From DAHUXN01 sp963729815 (GTDB lineage: Bacteria > Acidobacteriota > Terriglobia > Acidiferrales > UBA7541), in contig CAVSPU010000002.1 in NCBI GenBank assembly GCA_963729815.1, positions 744,001 through 808,000 of the forward strand: a DNA stretch of 64,000 bases. Direction: 5' to 3'. A program made the position numbers and the translations under genes. Within the stretch, counting starts at the first letter, position 1. Every line of letters begins with the position of its first letter. A model generated the notes under the pieces. It saw only the letters and a list, made by a program, of their open reading frames with translations. It did no database searches and was not told where the DNA came from. Of the stretch, positions 52,089-60,470 are shown in pieces.

Positions 52089-53704
52089 GCTATTCACTTC
52101 GGGCCGCTTCTTACGCGCGGTATTCCACAGACCGGCAAAACCCGCTTTCGACAGAAGATCAGCTCGCGAAGTGCCGACAATATGCAGCCGAGCACGGCTG
52201 GAACTTTGCCGAACGCCACATATACACCGATGAGGAAATCAGCGGAGCGACGCTGGACCGCGCCGGGTTGCGCGCATTGCTCGCTGACGCAGAGTCGCAG
52301 CCGCGCCCATTCGATGTCCTGTTGCTCGAAGATGCCAGCCGTCTTTCACGCAAACAATCGGACATTCTGAACCTGTGCGAGCGCCTGACGTTCGCAGGCG
52401 TGGAAATCCACTTCATCTCGCAGGGCATCGACAGCGGCGATGAAAAATTCCAATTGCTGTTGCTGGCGCGCGGAATGATTGACCAGCTTTTTCTCGCGGA
52501 CACGGCGAAGCGCGTCCGCCGCGGACTCGAAGGATTGATCCGGCGCGGATTGCATACCGGCGGCCGCTGTTACGGCTATCGCAGCCGGAAAGATGCCGAC
52601 GGGACACGGCTCGAAATCCACGAGCAACAGGCCGAAATCGTGCGACGCATTTTCGAGAACTACGCCGATGGCCTGAGCCTCAAAGCCATTGCGAAGCGGC
52701 TGAACGCGGAGCGCATCGAATCGCCGCAACCGCAAGCGGGCCGAATTTCGCGGAGTTGGTGTCCATCTACGGTGCGCGTGATTCTGCATAATGAGCGGTA
52801 CCTCGGAAAAGTCATTTGGAGCCGCAAGCACAAAGTGCGCGATCCGCGAACTGGCCGGCGCGTGTTTCGCAAACGCGAAGGTGAGCTGCCGATTCACGGC
52901 CAGGATGCGCCGCACCTGCGAATCGTTTCCGATGAGCTTTGGAATGCGGTCCGCGAACGCCAGGAACTTGTAAAGCGCGTTTATGAAGATGCGAACAAGC
53001 GGCCTGGGCTACTGCGCAGCTCCGCGATGAACGCGCCGTATCTCTTTTCCGGCTTGCTGCGCTGCTCGGAATGTGGCGCGAACCTGCAAATCATCGCGGG
53101 GCGCGGCCGCAATCACCCGAACCAGACCTACGGCTGCCCGATGAACTTCCATCGCGGAGATTCGGTTTGCTCAAACCGGGTGCGCGTCCGGCGCGACGTG
53201 CTCGAAAGCGAACTGCTCGCCGGATTGCAGGCGAAAATTTTGCGCGAGGACATTGTGAATTATGTGCTTGACCTCTTCGAGTCCGAATTGCTCCGCGAGC
53301 TCGCGAACATCGGCGGCGAAATGGACACTATGAGGAAGCGCAAGGCGACGCTGCAAGCTGAGGTCGCAAATCTAGCGAAGGTGGTTGCCAGTGGGCTTCA
53401 TTCTCCGACAGTGATTGACGCGATTGCCGAACGCGAGCGCGAAATTTCGGAGATCGGCGAGCGCCTGCTATCGTCCAGCCCGGACTCGATTCGTTCGCGC
53501 GTGAAGAGTCTCAGGGCAAGTGCGCTGCTGCGTGTCAGGGATTTGCGCGAATGCCTCAACGGTGATCCGGCGGCGGCTCGCGCCTATCTCACAAAACACG
53601 TCGAAAAAATTGTGATGGCGCCGGATGATGGACGCTACGTGGCTTCGGGGAATTGGAATCTGCTCGGGGAGAGACGTTGGGATGGTGCCGAGGGGCAGAG
53701 TTGA
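52085..53704 (+). CDS. Large serine recombinase (integrase)
   Basis: This 539-aa recombinase has a resolvase domain with the catalytic serine in SYARYSTDRQNPLS (residue 14) and RLSRKQSDILNLCERL, a recombinase domain (NYADGLSLKAIAKRLNAERI), a zinc ribbon (CSECGANLQI, then CPMNFHRGDSVC) and a C-terminal coiled coil. It is the likely integrase. Its last codons cross the attR repeat and the stop codon lies inside the tRNA-Phe gene, so the C-terminus depends on the integrated state. Confidence 0.92.
   Translation: MSYSLRAASYARYSTDRQNPLSTEDQLAKCRQYAAEHGWNFAERHIYTDEEISGATLDRAGLRALLADAESQPRPFDVLLLEDASRLSRKQSDILNLCERLTFAGVEIHFISQGIDSGDEKFQLLLLARGMIDQLFLADTAKRVRRGLEGLIRRGLHTGGRCYGYRSRKDADGTRLEIHEQQAEIVRRIFENYADGLSLKAIAKRLNAERIESPQPQAGRISRSWCPSTVRVILHNERYLGKVIWSRKHKVRDPRTGRRVFRKREGELPIHGQDAPHLRIVSDELWNAVRERQELVKRVYEDANKRPGLLRSSAMNAPYLFSGLLRCSECGANLQIIAGRGRNHPNQTYGCPMNFHRGDSVCSNRVRVRRDVLESELLAGLQAKILREDIVNYVLDLFESELLRELANIGGEMDTMRKRKATLQAEVANLAKVVASGLHSPTVIDAIAEREREISEIGERLLSSSPDSIRSRVKSLRASALLRVRDLRECLNGDPAAARAYLTKHVEKIVMAPDDGRYVASGNWNLLGERRWDGAEGQS
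53677..53694 (+). repeat. attR: right 18-bp direct repeat
   Basis: TTGGGATGGTGCCGAGGG is identical to attL. Positions 53683-53694 are the 3' end of the tRNA-Phe gene on the minus strand, including the encoded CCA at 53683-53685. Integration therefore rebuilds the end of the tRNA, and the gene stays intact. Confidence 0.88.
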
Positions 53705-53757
53705 ACTGCCTACGCCGGCCTTTTCAGGGCCGCGCTCTACCGGTGAGCTACCTCGGC
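53683..53757 (-). tRNA. tRNA-Phe(GAA)
   Basis: The minus strand folds as a complete cloverleaf: acceptor GCCGAGG/CCTCGGC, D-stem GCTC/GAGC, anticodon stem CGGCC/GGCCG with loop CTGAAAA (anticodon GAA), T-stem GGCAG/CTGCC with loop TTCAACT, discriminator A and an encoded CCA. It is 75 nt with the CCA. It is the integration site of the element to its left. Confidence 0.93.
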
Positions 53758-53828
53758 ACAGGGTAATCAGAGATTTTACGGGCGCCTTGCGGGCGTGTCA
53801 ATTCGGAATGACAGACACGAGAGGCGAG

Positions 53829-56162
53829 TTATTTCACGGACTCGTCGAATTCGCGCATCCAGTCTTTCTTCTTGAGGACCTCGCGGGGCCGTGAACCGTC
53901 GGGCGGGCCGACGATGCCGTCCTTTTCCATGAGATCGATTAGGCGTGCGGCGCGTCCGTAGCCGACACGCAGGCGCCGCTGAAGCGTGGAAGTGGATGCA
54001 CGCCCCATTTCGCAGACGACGCGTACGGCCTCTTGATAGAGTTCGTCGTCGACTTCGTCGCCGGCGGTTTCCGATCCCGCCTCGTTCGAGGCATTCTCGT
54101 CCTTTGGTGGCTTGAGCAATTCCTCGTTGTAAATCGCCTTGGCCTGCTCGCGCCAGAATTCGCAGACAGCCGCGACTTCCGATTCGGTGACGAGCGGCCC
54201 ATGGATGCGATGGATGCGCGACGAGCCTGCCGGAAGATAGAGCATGTCGCCGCGGCCGAGAAGCGATTCGGCGCCGTTGGTGTCGAGAATTGTGCGCGAA
54301 TCGACTTTGCTCGCGACGCGGAACGAAATGCGCGCGGGGAAATTTGCCTTGATCAGGCCGGTGATGACGTCGACCGAAGGCCGCTGGGTCGCGAGAATCA
54401 AGTGAATTCCCACGGCGCGCGCCATCTGCGCCAGCCGCGTGATGGATTCTTCGACGTTGGTCGTATCCACCATCATCAAGTCGGCGAGCTCGTCGATGAC
54501 GATCACGATGTAGGGTAGCGGCTTGTGCTCGGCTTCTTCCGCGTCGTCGAAGAGCGAAAGCGACTGGCCTTTATCGAATGTGCGATTGTATTGGTCAATG
54601 TTGCGGACGCCGCGCTGCGCGAGCAGCTTGAGCCGGCGCTCCATCTCGCGGGTCGCGTTGCGCAGGACGTTGGAGGCGATTTTTGGATCCGTGACGACGG
54701 GCGTAAACAAATGAGGAATGTCTTCGTAAAGGCCGAGCTCAATGCGCTTGGGATCGACGAGCACGAGTTTCATTTCATCGGGCGTGCATTTGTAGAGCAT
54801 GCCCATAATCATGGAATTGATGAACACGCTCTTGCCCGTGCCCGTGGCGCCCGCAATCAGCAGGTGGGGCATCTGCGCAAGATCTGCTGCTCGAATCTGG
54901 CCGACCAGGTTCTTGCCCAGTGGCAGCGCTAGTTTGGTACCCGCGTGCGAAAATTCCTGTGACTCGATCACTTCGCGCAGGGCGATTGTCTCGCGCTGCG
55001 GATTGGGAACTTCGATTCCGACGGTTGACTTGCCCGGAATGCGTTCGATGAGGATGGATTCGGCCTTAAGCGCGAGGCAAAGATCGTCGGCGAGCCCCGT
55101 GATGCGGCTGTACTTGATTCCCGCCTCCGGCTTCAATTCGAAAGTCGTGACCACCGGGCCGGGATTGATCTGCGTGATGTGCCCGGCGACATCGAATTCG
55201 GCGCATTTCTGTTCGATCGCGCGCGCATATTCCTTCAATTCCGATTCCGTCATGCGCTCGCTGCGTTCTGTCTGGTGCAGCAGGGCCGGCGAGGGAAGTC
55301 GATAGGAAGTTTTTCCCTTGGCGATTTTGGGTTCTGATGTGGATTTGCGAGATGGCGCGGCATCCGCATGCTCGTTGAATGCGATCACTGGCATGCCGCG
55401 GCGCTGCGCGGAAGTCTCTTCTTCGGTGTCGTACTCTTCGTCCGTTGCCGCTTCCAGCTTTGCGGATTTCAGTTGCGTGGGAACGGCGGGGCGCCCGGCA
55501 ATTTTGATTTCCTCGACGCGTTTGCGGAGCCTGTCCGATTCGCGCGCTTCGCGCCATTCCCTTAGGCGCGCGACGAGGCCGAAAACGCGCCGTCCGATGA
55601 ATCCCTCAGCGCCCAGCGGTCCGCGCATCCGGGTTGCCGTACCAGCAAACGTGAAATGCGTGGTGAGGAAAAGCCCAGCGAAAACGCAGGCTAGCGCAAC
55701 CAGATGCGCGCCAATGGAATTGAATACGGCGCGCAGCCCTTCGGATACCAAAGCGCCAAACATTCCGCCGGGCGGCAGCGCGCCGCGGACCTCTGGGACG
55801 TGCATCAAAGAGAGTTCGGCCGGCAGCGCAAGCAGGAAAAGCGCACAGCCAATCAGCTTTGCGATTGGCGCAGTAATGCCTTTGCTTCTGAACCATCGCA
55901 ACGCAACAAGAAAAATTCCGATGGGGAAGAGGAACGCTGCATAGCCGAGCGCCTGGAAAAACAAATCGGCCGTGTAGGCACCGGCCGGCCCAATCCAGTT
56001 GTGCGAGGGTCCGGAAACTGGCGCCGCGGCAGAAACATTGAAGGAAGCATCCTGCGGCGAATAGGACAGCAAGCTCAGTGCGAGCAAAACAGCGAGCGTT
56101 AACCCTACGAATCCAACCAATTCGTTGATACGGCGATTTTCCGTCGGTTCGAATATGCGCAC
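53829..56162 (-). CDS. ftsK: DNA translocase FtsK/SpoIIIE
   Basis: This 777-aa septal DNA pump has four N-terminal membrane helices (from VGFVGLTLAVLLALSLLSYS), a linker, the RecA-like motor with Walker A HLLIAGATGTGKSVFINSMI and Walker B YIVIVIDELADLMM, and a C-terminal winged-helix gamma domain (STLQRRLRVGYGRAARLIDL). FtsK moves chromosome ends and activates XerCD at dif. It starts with GTG, preceded by AGGAGAAATT. Confidence 0.93.
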   Translation of the reverse strand: MRIFEPTENRRINELVGFVGLTLAVLLALSLLSYSPQDASFNVSAAAPVSGPSHNWIGPAGAYTADLFFQALGYAAFLFPIGIFLVALRWFRSKGITAPIAKLIGCALFLLALPAELSLMHVPEVRGALPPGGMFGALVSEGLRAVFNSIGAHLVALACVFAGLFLTTHFTFAGTATRMRGPLGAEGFIGRRVFGLVARLREWREARESDRLRKRVEEIKIAGRPAVPTQLKSAKLEAATDEEYDTEEETSAQRRGMPVIAFNEHADAAPSRKSTSEPKIAKGKTSYRLPSPALLHQTERSERMTESELKEYARAIEQKCAEFDVAGHITQINPGPVVTTFELKPEAGIKYSRITGLADDLCLALKAESILIERIPGKSTVGIEVPNPQRETIALREVIESQEFSHAGTKLALPLGKNLVGQIRAADLAQMPHLLIAGATGTGKSVFINSMIMGMLYKCTPDEMKLVLVDPKRIELGLYEDIPHLFTPVVTDPKIASNVLRNATREMERRLKLLAQRGVRNIDQYNRTFDKGQSLSLFDDAEEAEHKPLPYIVIVIDELADLMMVDTTNVEESITRLAQMARAVGIHLILATQRPSVDVITGLIKANFPARISFRVASKVDSRTILDTNGAESLLGRGDMLYLPAGSSRIHRIHGPLVTESEVAAVCEFWREQAKAIYNEELLKPPKDENASNEAGSETAGDEVDDELYQEAVRVVCEMGRASTSTLQRRLRVGYGRAARLIDLMEKDGIVGPPDGSRPREVLKKKDWMREFDESVK

Positions 56163-56386
56163 AATTTCTCCTGGGCTGTGGGGGAAGGCCTCAGCGTCGC
56201 ATGGGGAGCGTGGGCGCTATCACGCGCGACCCATGTGGAGGAACAATAACAGGATAACTATACCGAGCAGAATCCGGTAGTAAATGAATATTTTCAGCGT
56301 TCGTACTTGCAGATAACGCGGCCTCGGAGCGGCCACGCCTTGGAACGTTCCGCACTTTTTCGAACGCCATTCGCGAATCTCGGCTC

Positions 56387-57268
56387 TCAATAACCGAGGT
56401 GGTACAAATACCCCACCACGCTTGCGGCTGCCAGGCAATAAATCCCGAACCAGTGCCATTTGCCATTTTCGAGCCAGCGGCTCAGCCATCGAAGCGCGAG
56501 CAAACCGGCAGCAAAGGAAAAAATCATCCCGATGATTCCCGAAGTCAGCGCTGGCCCCCAATGCACCACTAAACCGTCGAGGTGTGCCGTCTTGTATACG
56601 CGACGCAACTCCCAGGCAATCGCCAGCGGCGTAATCGCCACCACAATCGCAAAACTGTACGACTCGATCTCTCGGCGCTCTCCGCCCGTCAGCAAGCCAC
56701 CGGAGATCGTCGCTCCAGAACGCGAAAATCCGCGGAAGGGAATCGCAAAGCCTTGCAAGATTCCCATGAAAATTGCATCTCGCCAGTGAACGCCGCGGGC
56801 CGCCTTCCGCTTCTCGTCCTCTGTATCCGGCCGCCGCGCTTCACGCAGGCCTGCATACAAAATCAGAGCTCCGGCAATGGCCAGCGCCGGCGCAACCCAG
56901 TTCAGCTTGTTGAACAGCACTTCGATATCGGCGGCGCGTCCGCCCTGTCCCAACAAACGTCCCACCAATTTGTCGATGGGCACAAACACGATTCCGGAAA
57001 GCAGCGATGACACGAAAATCAGCTTCGCATACTGGAAAACTTTCTCCCAGGAGCCGAAAATTTCATCCATCCATCGCTGCCAGAAATAGGCGATTACGGC
57101 GAACATCGTGCCCGTGTGTAACAGCACCAGGAGCAGGGCGTTTGCGGGTGTCGACATGTTTTCGTGCATCAGCCCCGCCGCCACAATCACGTGCGCTGAA
57201 CTGGAGACTGGCAGCAATTCCGCCAGGCCTTGCACAATCGCCAGAACAATCACATGCCAGACAGTCAT
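56387..57268 (-). CDS. uppP: Undecaprenyl-diphosphatase
   Basis: This 293-aa membrane protein of the BacA/UppP family recycles undecaprenyl pyrophosphate for cell-wall synthesis. Both family motifs are present: QGLAELLPVSSSAHVIV (residue about 14) and FRGFSRSGATISGGLLTG (about 178). It starts 3 bp after the GNAT gene, whose end contains the ribosome binding site GGAGAAG, so both form an operon. Confidence 0.92.
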   Translation of the reverse strand: MTVWHVIVLAIVQGLAELLPVSSSAHVIVAAGLMHENMSTPANALLLVLLHTGTMFAVIAYFWQRWMDEIFGSWEKVFQYAKLIFVSSLLSGIVFVPIDKLVGRLLGQGGRAADIEVLFNKLNWVAPALAIAGALILYAGLREARRPDTEDEKRKAARGVHWRDAIFMGILQGFAIPFRGFSRSGATISGGLLTGGERREIESYSFAIVVAITPLAIAWELRRVYKTAHLDGLVVHWGPALTSGIIGMIFSFAAGLLALRWLSRWLENGKWHWFGIYCLAAASVVGYLYHLGY

Positions 57269-57271
57269 AAT

Positions 57272-57760
57272 TCACTTCTCCGTGGGCGCTGATTTGGTCA
57301 GCGGCTTCGACATGGAAAACGCATCGAGCCCACCGGGATAGTAGTTGCGAAGCCGGCCGCGGTTACGATAGCCGTGCTTTTGCCAGAAGGCAATTGCCGG
57401 TTCGTTGTCAGTTGCCGTTTCCAGCCATACCTCGCGGACGCCACGACGCAGAAGATTGTTTTCCGCCTTGCGCAGCAGGGAAGTGCCCACGCCGGCGCGG
57501 CGATGATTCCGGATGACATCAATTGTGATGATGTGGCCGTGAGTTTTTTGGCTGGCAGCTATGATAAAGCCAACGGTTCGCTTCCGTGTGTCTTTCGAGC
57601 TGTTCCGGACTTGCGCCACAAGGCAATCCGCGCAGGGCAGATTGAGATACCAATGTAATTCCTCGCGCGTGTATGCGATTTCGGGCGAGTAACAGATGCG
57701 GTCGATTCCGTAGAGAGTTTCGAAGTCCCCCGCATGGTATTTCCGAACAGTGAAGCTCAC
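57272..57760 (-). CDS. GNAT-family N-acetyltransferase
   Basis: This 162-aa GNAT protein has motif A as VIRNHRRAGVGTSLLRKAEN (Rxx-G-V/G-G) and the RimI-like ending VWLETATDNEPAIAFWQKHG then YYPGGLDAF. It resembles N-alpha-acetyltransferases of the RimI type; a separate rimI exists at 5482, so this is a paralogue with an unknown target. GTG at 57760 gives the usual N-terminus (FTVRKYHAGDFETLYGIDR); a TTG at 57838 is less likely. Confidence 0.78.
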   Translation of the reverse strand: MSFTVRKYHAGDFETLYGIDRICYSPEIAYTREELHWYLNLPCADCLVAQVRNSSKDTRKRTVGFIIAASQKTHGHIITIDVIRNHRRAGVGTSLLRKAENNLLRRGVREVWLETATDNEPAIAFWQKHGYRNRGRLRNYYPGGLDAFSMSKPLTKSAPTEK

Positions 57761-57975
57761 AGTTATCCGATGATACCTGCGAAAGTCCGGGAACGACAGG
57801 CCGGCGTTGGCTCTAAGAGGCAACGGATGACAGTTCAATTTCGTCCAAGATTATGCGAATCTTGTGAAACGAGAGCCTGGGAACGAGGGCATGCTCGAGT
57901 GATGCGACGTAAGAAGCCGCTTGTCGCGTGCGCGGCGATGCCCTATATTGAGGCCAGAGGGTCGCGGAGAAGCCG

Positions 57976-58155
57976 ATGAGCGCTCCTGTTGTCTGTGCGC
58001 AGTGCGACAAGCGGGAAGGGCAGTGCACATGCGAGAAATATTGCACATACTGCCAGTCGCAACACAATATTCGCTTGTGCGACGATGGGCTGTATTACTG
58101 CCCTGATTGCCGGGAAGCCTGCGAACTTCATCTAGCGGAGCAGCGTGACCGCTGA
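57976..58155 (+). CDS. 59-aa cysteine-rich zinc-ribbon-like protein
   Basis: This small frame encodes 59 residues with ten cysteines in pairs: CAQC (7-10), CTC (17-19), CTYC (23-26), CDD (34), CPDC (43-46) and a last one in EACELH. The pairs would bind one or two zinc ions. GGAGA lies 7 bp before its ATG. It overlaps the next frame by 11 bp. It is below the length limit of many gene finders. Function unknown. Confidence 0.65.
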   Translation: MSAPVVCAQCDKREGQCTCEKYCTYCQSQHNIRLCDDGLYYCPDCREACELHLAEQRDR

Positions 58156-58465
58156 ACCAATGCGAACGGAGTTCAAAATCGCTGACGATCCAAGATTACT
58201 CGCGGGCTTGCGCGGGGCGGTCGAGCATATCGCGAACCAGCATGGTTTAGGAAAAAACGAGCAAATGGAGCTGGCCATCACTGCGGAACGGGAGTGCCAG
58301 CGAAAACTGTCTGATTCCGGCCGCAGCGATGCCGTCTGCGCCGTCACTATCGATTCCTTCGAGGATCGGCTGGAGATCCGTGTGGATGCTTCGCCAAACA
58401 GTTCCAACGGGCATGTTCCAGCGATCCTGGTCAAACACTTCCAGCGAAACCCCACGCACTCATAG
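58145..58465 (+). CDS. Small protein, weakly anti-sigma-factor-kinase-like
   Basis: This 106-aa protein (DDPRLLAGLRGAVEHIANQH, EQMELAITAERECQRKLSDS, VTIDSFEDRLEIRVDASPNS) has the layout of the first half of an RsbW-type HATPase: helix, helix with a catalytic Glu region, then beta strands. The N-box asparagine appears to be missing and the domain is short. GTG at 58145 overlaps the cysteine-rich gene. The call is tentative. Confidence 0.5.
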   Translation: MTAEPMRTEFKIADDPRLLAGLRGAVEHIANQHGLGKNEQMELAITAERECQRKLSDSGRSDAVCAVTIDSFEDRLEIRVDASPNSSNGHVPAILVKHFQRNPTHS

Positions 58466-58495
58466 AAATCTAGCCGGCCATTGCGACGTGCGGAC

Positions 58496-58530
58496 AAAAA
58501 AAGAGCGGGCCGCATGGAACTCGGCCCGCT
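58496..58530 (-). terminator. Rho-independent terminator of the PEP-CTERM gene
   Basis: AGCGGGCCG (58504-58512) and CGGCCCGCT (58522-58530) form a perfect 9-bp stem with a 9-nt loop; read on the minus strand it is followed by CTTTTTTT. It lies 19 bp behind the stop codon of the PEP-CTERM gene. Confidence 0.88.
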
Positions 58531-58549
58531 TGAAGCTTCCGCTTTTCAG

Positions 58550-59191
58550 TTAGCTGCGAGGGTTGGCCATCGCGGCTAGACGTTTCCGGCCGAGAGTGCC
58601 CAATCCAACCAACCCCGTTCCGAGCAATAGCAAGCTCGATGGCTCCGGAGTCGGGCAGTACAAAAGATATTCCTGCGGACTGTTGTTGCCGGTCAGATTC
58701 GTCGGCGTGATGATCTCGAAATCCGCGAAATCAACGCCCTTGGCTCCGCCGCTGTACCACGAATTCGCTTGGGAGAGCCACGATGCTGCGCCACTGTCCC
58801 AGCCGTTCGCGGTCTTCGTCGACGGTGTGAACAATGCCCATATAGCGAAGTTGATATCGCCGGCGTTCGACGGGTTTGCGAAGAGCTTCGTGTCCAGAAA
58901 CGCTGCTTCTTCGTAATCCTGAATCGAGCTAAAGCGCGTTGTGACGCTGCCGAGTTGCGAGAACGAGTAGATGTTTGCGGTCCAACTTTCGCCGATGGTG
59001 ACTTCATGCGAGAAGTCGTCGCAAACAACCGCGTGAGTACTGCCACCGAAACTCAGATAATACGGGTATACGTACACGCCGCCCTGATTGGCGCCACCGA
59101 CCCCCGTGAGGGTTACTGTCAGAGGGTTGGCGACGGCAGGCAGGGTGCAGCCCAACGTTGCTAATGCAAGAACCAAAAACGCGCGTTTCAA
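58550..59191 (-). CDS. PEP-CTERM sorting domain protein
   Basis: This 213-aa exported protein has a signal peptide (KRAFLVLALATLGCTLPAVA) and a C-terminal PEP-CTERM tail: PEPSS, then the hydrophobic LLLLGTGLVGLGTLG and the basic RKRLA. Such tails are recognised by exosortases during export to the surface. The middle (GGVYVYPYYLSFGGSTHAVV, FAIWALFTPSTKTANGWDSG) is unrecognised. There is no ATG at the signal peptide; TTG at 59191 has GGAGGA just upstream. No exosortase is seen nearby. Confidence 0.85.
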   Translation of the reverse strand: MKRAFLVLALATLGCTLPAVANPLTVTLTGVGGANQGGVYVYPYYLSFGGSTHAVVCDDFSHEVTIGESWTANIYSFSQLGSVTTRFSSIQDYEEAAFLDTKLFANPSNAGDINFAIWALFTPSTKTANGWDSGAASWLSQANSWYSGGAKGVDFADFEIITPTNLTGNNSPQEYLLYCPTPEPSSLLLLGTGLVGLGTLGRKRLAAMANPRS

Positions 59192-59456
59192 ATGTTCCTC
59201 CGCCTCAGAATTGTGCGAGCAGGTGATGAATAGCATTCGTGGGGCCATTTCGTGCGCCTGCGTTCTAATTCTGGATGCGGAGGCGAAAGCACTTAAGAGC
59301 ACAGGTCTCGAGCGGAGATTGCTATGTGTGCAAAGGGTTGCAGTCGAGCAGCAACTGCCGTATATGCTGGCCCGAATCGGTATCCTAGTACAGAAGTACC
59401 GTTCGGTGCGCAAACTAGGCCATGATAGGGAAGGACGAAATGCGTCGCGCGCGCGA

Positions 59457-60449
59457 CTACATCGGTACGGCGAAAGTCTTGCTCCGAATCAACGCCCCGA
59501 TTTGGTCTTCGCTGACAGGGACATCCACATTGAGACTGTCGCCCGACGGGCTCACGGTCACGTTTGCCAGAGTGTTTGCTAGATCCGGATTCGATTGCTG
59601 AATCTGAAAGCGCCGCATCACCAGGCCGCCCTGCATCATGGCCGCGAGTTGGTTGGCGTCGTCCGGGGTATCGCACACCGCCTGAAACTTCGCATCGATG
59701 CCGTCATCGGCTTCGACGTGAATTTCCATGTTGTGAATGCGATTGAGAATTGCTGCAGCTTGGGGAAACTGGCTCGCCTGGGGCAACAGTTGGTGAAGCG
59801 CGAGCTGCGTATTTGCCTTGTCGAGTACGGCCCAGATCATGCCGTTGCCATTGGCCGCGCTAATCAGCGGAAAAATATCGCTGTTATTGAGCAGGCTCTC
59901 GGCGCCGCCGAAGTGAACGTTGATGAGCCGCTGCAAAATGTCCCGCTGGCCGAATGCGGCGGTATTGCTGTCGAGGAAGAAAAAGAAAATGTCGTTCGCA
60001 CCCGCGCCGCTGCCGAAGGCCCAGAGCTTGTAACCGTGCACATCTATATTCGGCAACTTTTGCTGCGCAAACGCCGCTTCGGTTGAATCCGGGGAAAACG
60101 ATCCAAGCGCAACACCAGCGATTTCGTAGGGGTGCTGTGAATTCGCCGAGGACGCGCCCCAGACGAGCTCATCGATTTGCGTATCTGGGTTGATCCCGGC
60201 GGAGCGCAGGAACGTCTCGAACTGGCGATAATTCGACGGCAGCATCTGTTCCTGGATTTGCGCAAACCACGGATGCTGGCGTGCCGCTTTCATGTCCAGG
60301 TACGCGAACTCGCTCATATCCTTCGGGAACATTCCGATGATATCGGTGCCCACCGTATTGGCTGTCGCGAGCGACGGCAGCAATAGCACGAGGGCCAATG
60401 CGGCTCCCGCGAACGAACTTACAATCTTGCGGTTCAGGCAAAGATCCAT
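59457..60449 (-). CDS. Secreted protein of unknown function
   Basis: This 330-aa protein has a signal peptide (FAGAALALVLLLPSLATAN) and a soluble remainder with FPKDMSEFAYLDMKAARQHP and PWFAQIQEQMLPSNYRQFET. The sequence is like proteins common in Acidobacteriota that compare a predicted quantity over residues (DUF3352-like arrangement), but I do not assign a function. It begins 21 bp after ftcD and might be its operon partner. Confidence 0.6.
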   Translation of the reverse strand: MDLCLNRKIVSSFAGAALALVLLLPSLATANTVGTDIIGMFPKDMSEFAYLDMKAARQHPWFAQIQEQMLPSNYRQFETFLRSAGINPDTQIDELVWGASSANSQHPYEIAGVALGSFSPDSTEAAFAQQKLPNIDVHGYKLWAFGSGAGANDIFFFFLDSNTAAFGQRDILQRLINVHFGGAESLLNNSDIFPLISAANGNGMIWAVLDKANTQLALHQLLPQASQFPQAAAILNRIHNMEIHVEADDGIDAKFQAVCDTPDDANQLAAMMQGGLVMRRFQIQQSNPDLANTLANVTVSPSGDSLNVDVPVSEDQIGALIRSKTFAVPM

Positions 60450-60470
60450 AATTGTGCTCCTAAGGCCCGG

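Larger units (their letters stand above)
42890..53694. mobile_element. Integrative element in the 3' end of tRNA-Phe
   Basis: The 10.8-kb stretch lies between two copies of the same 18-bp sequence (42890-42907 and 53677-53694). The right copy is the 3' end of tRNA-Phe including the CCA. It carries a large serine recombinase at the right end, a small serine resolvase, a TOPRIM/DUF3631 primase-helicase, ribbon-helix-helix and HTH-like proteins, and several repeat blocks. No capsid, tail, terminase, relaxase or type IV secretion gene was recognised, so it resembles a satellite-like or mobilizable island more than a full prophage or conjugative element. Confidence 0.88.

Noticed and set aside
56220..56561. 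113-aa open frame on the minus strand at the end of uppP
   Set aside because: Half of it is a shadow of uppP in another frame and the remainder has no pattern; the gap 56163-56386 appears non-coding.
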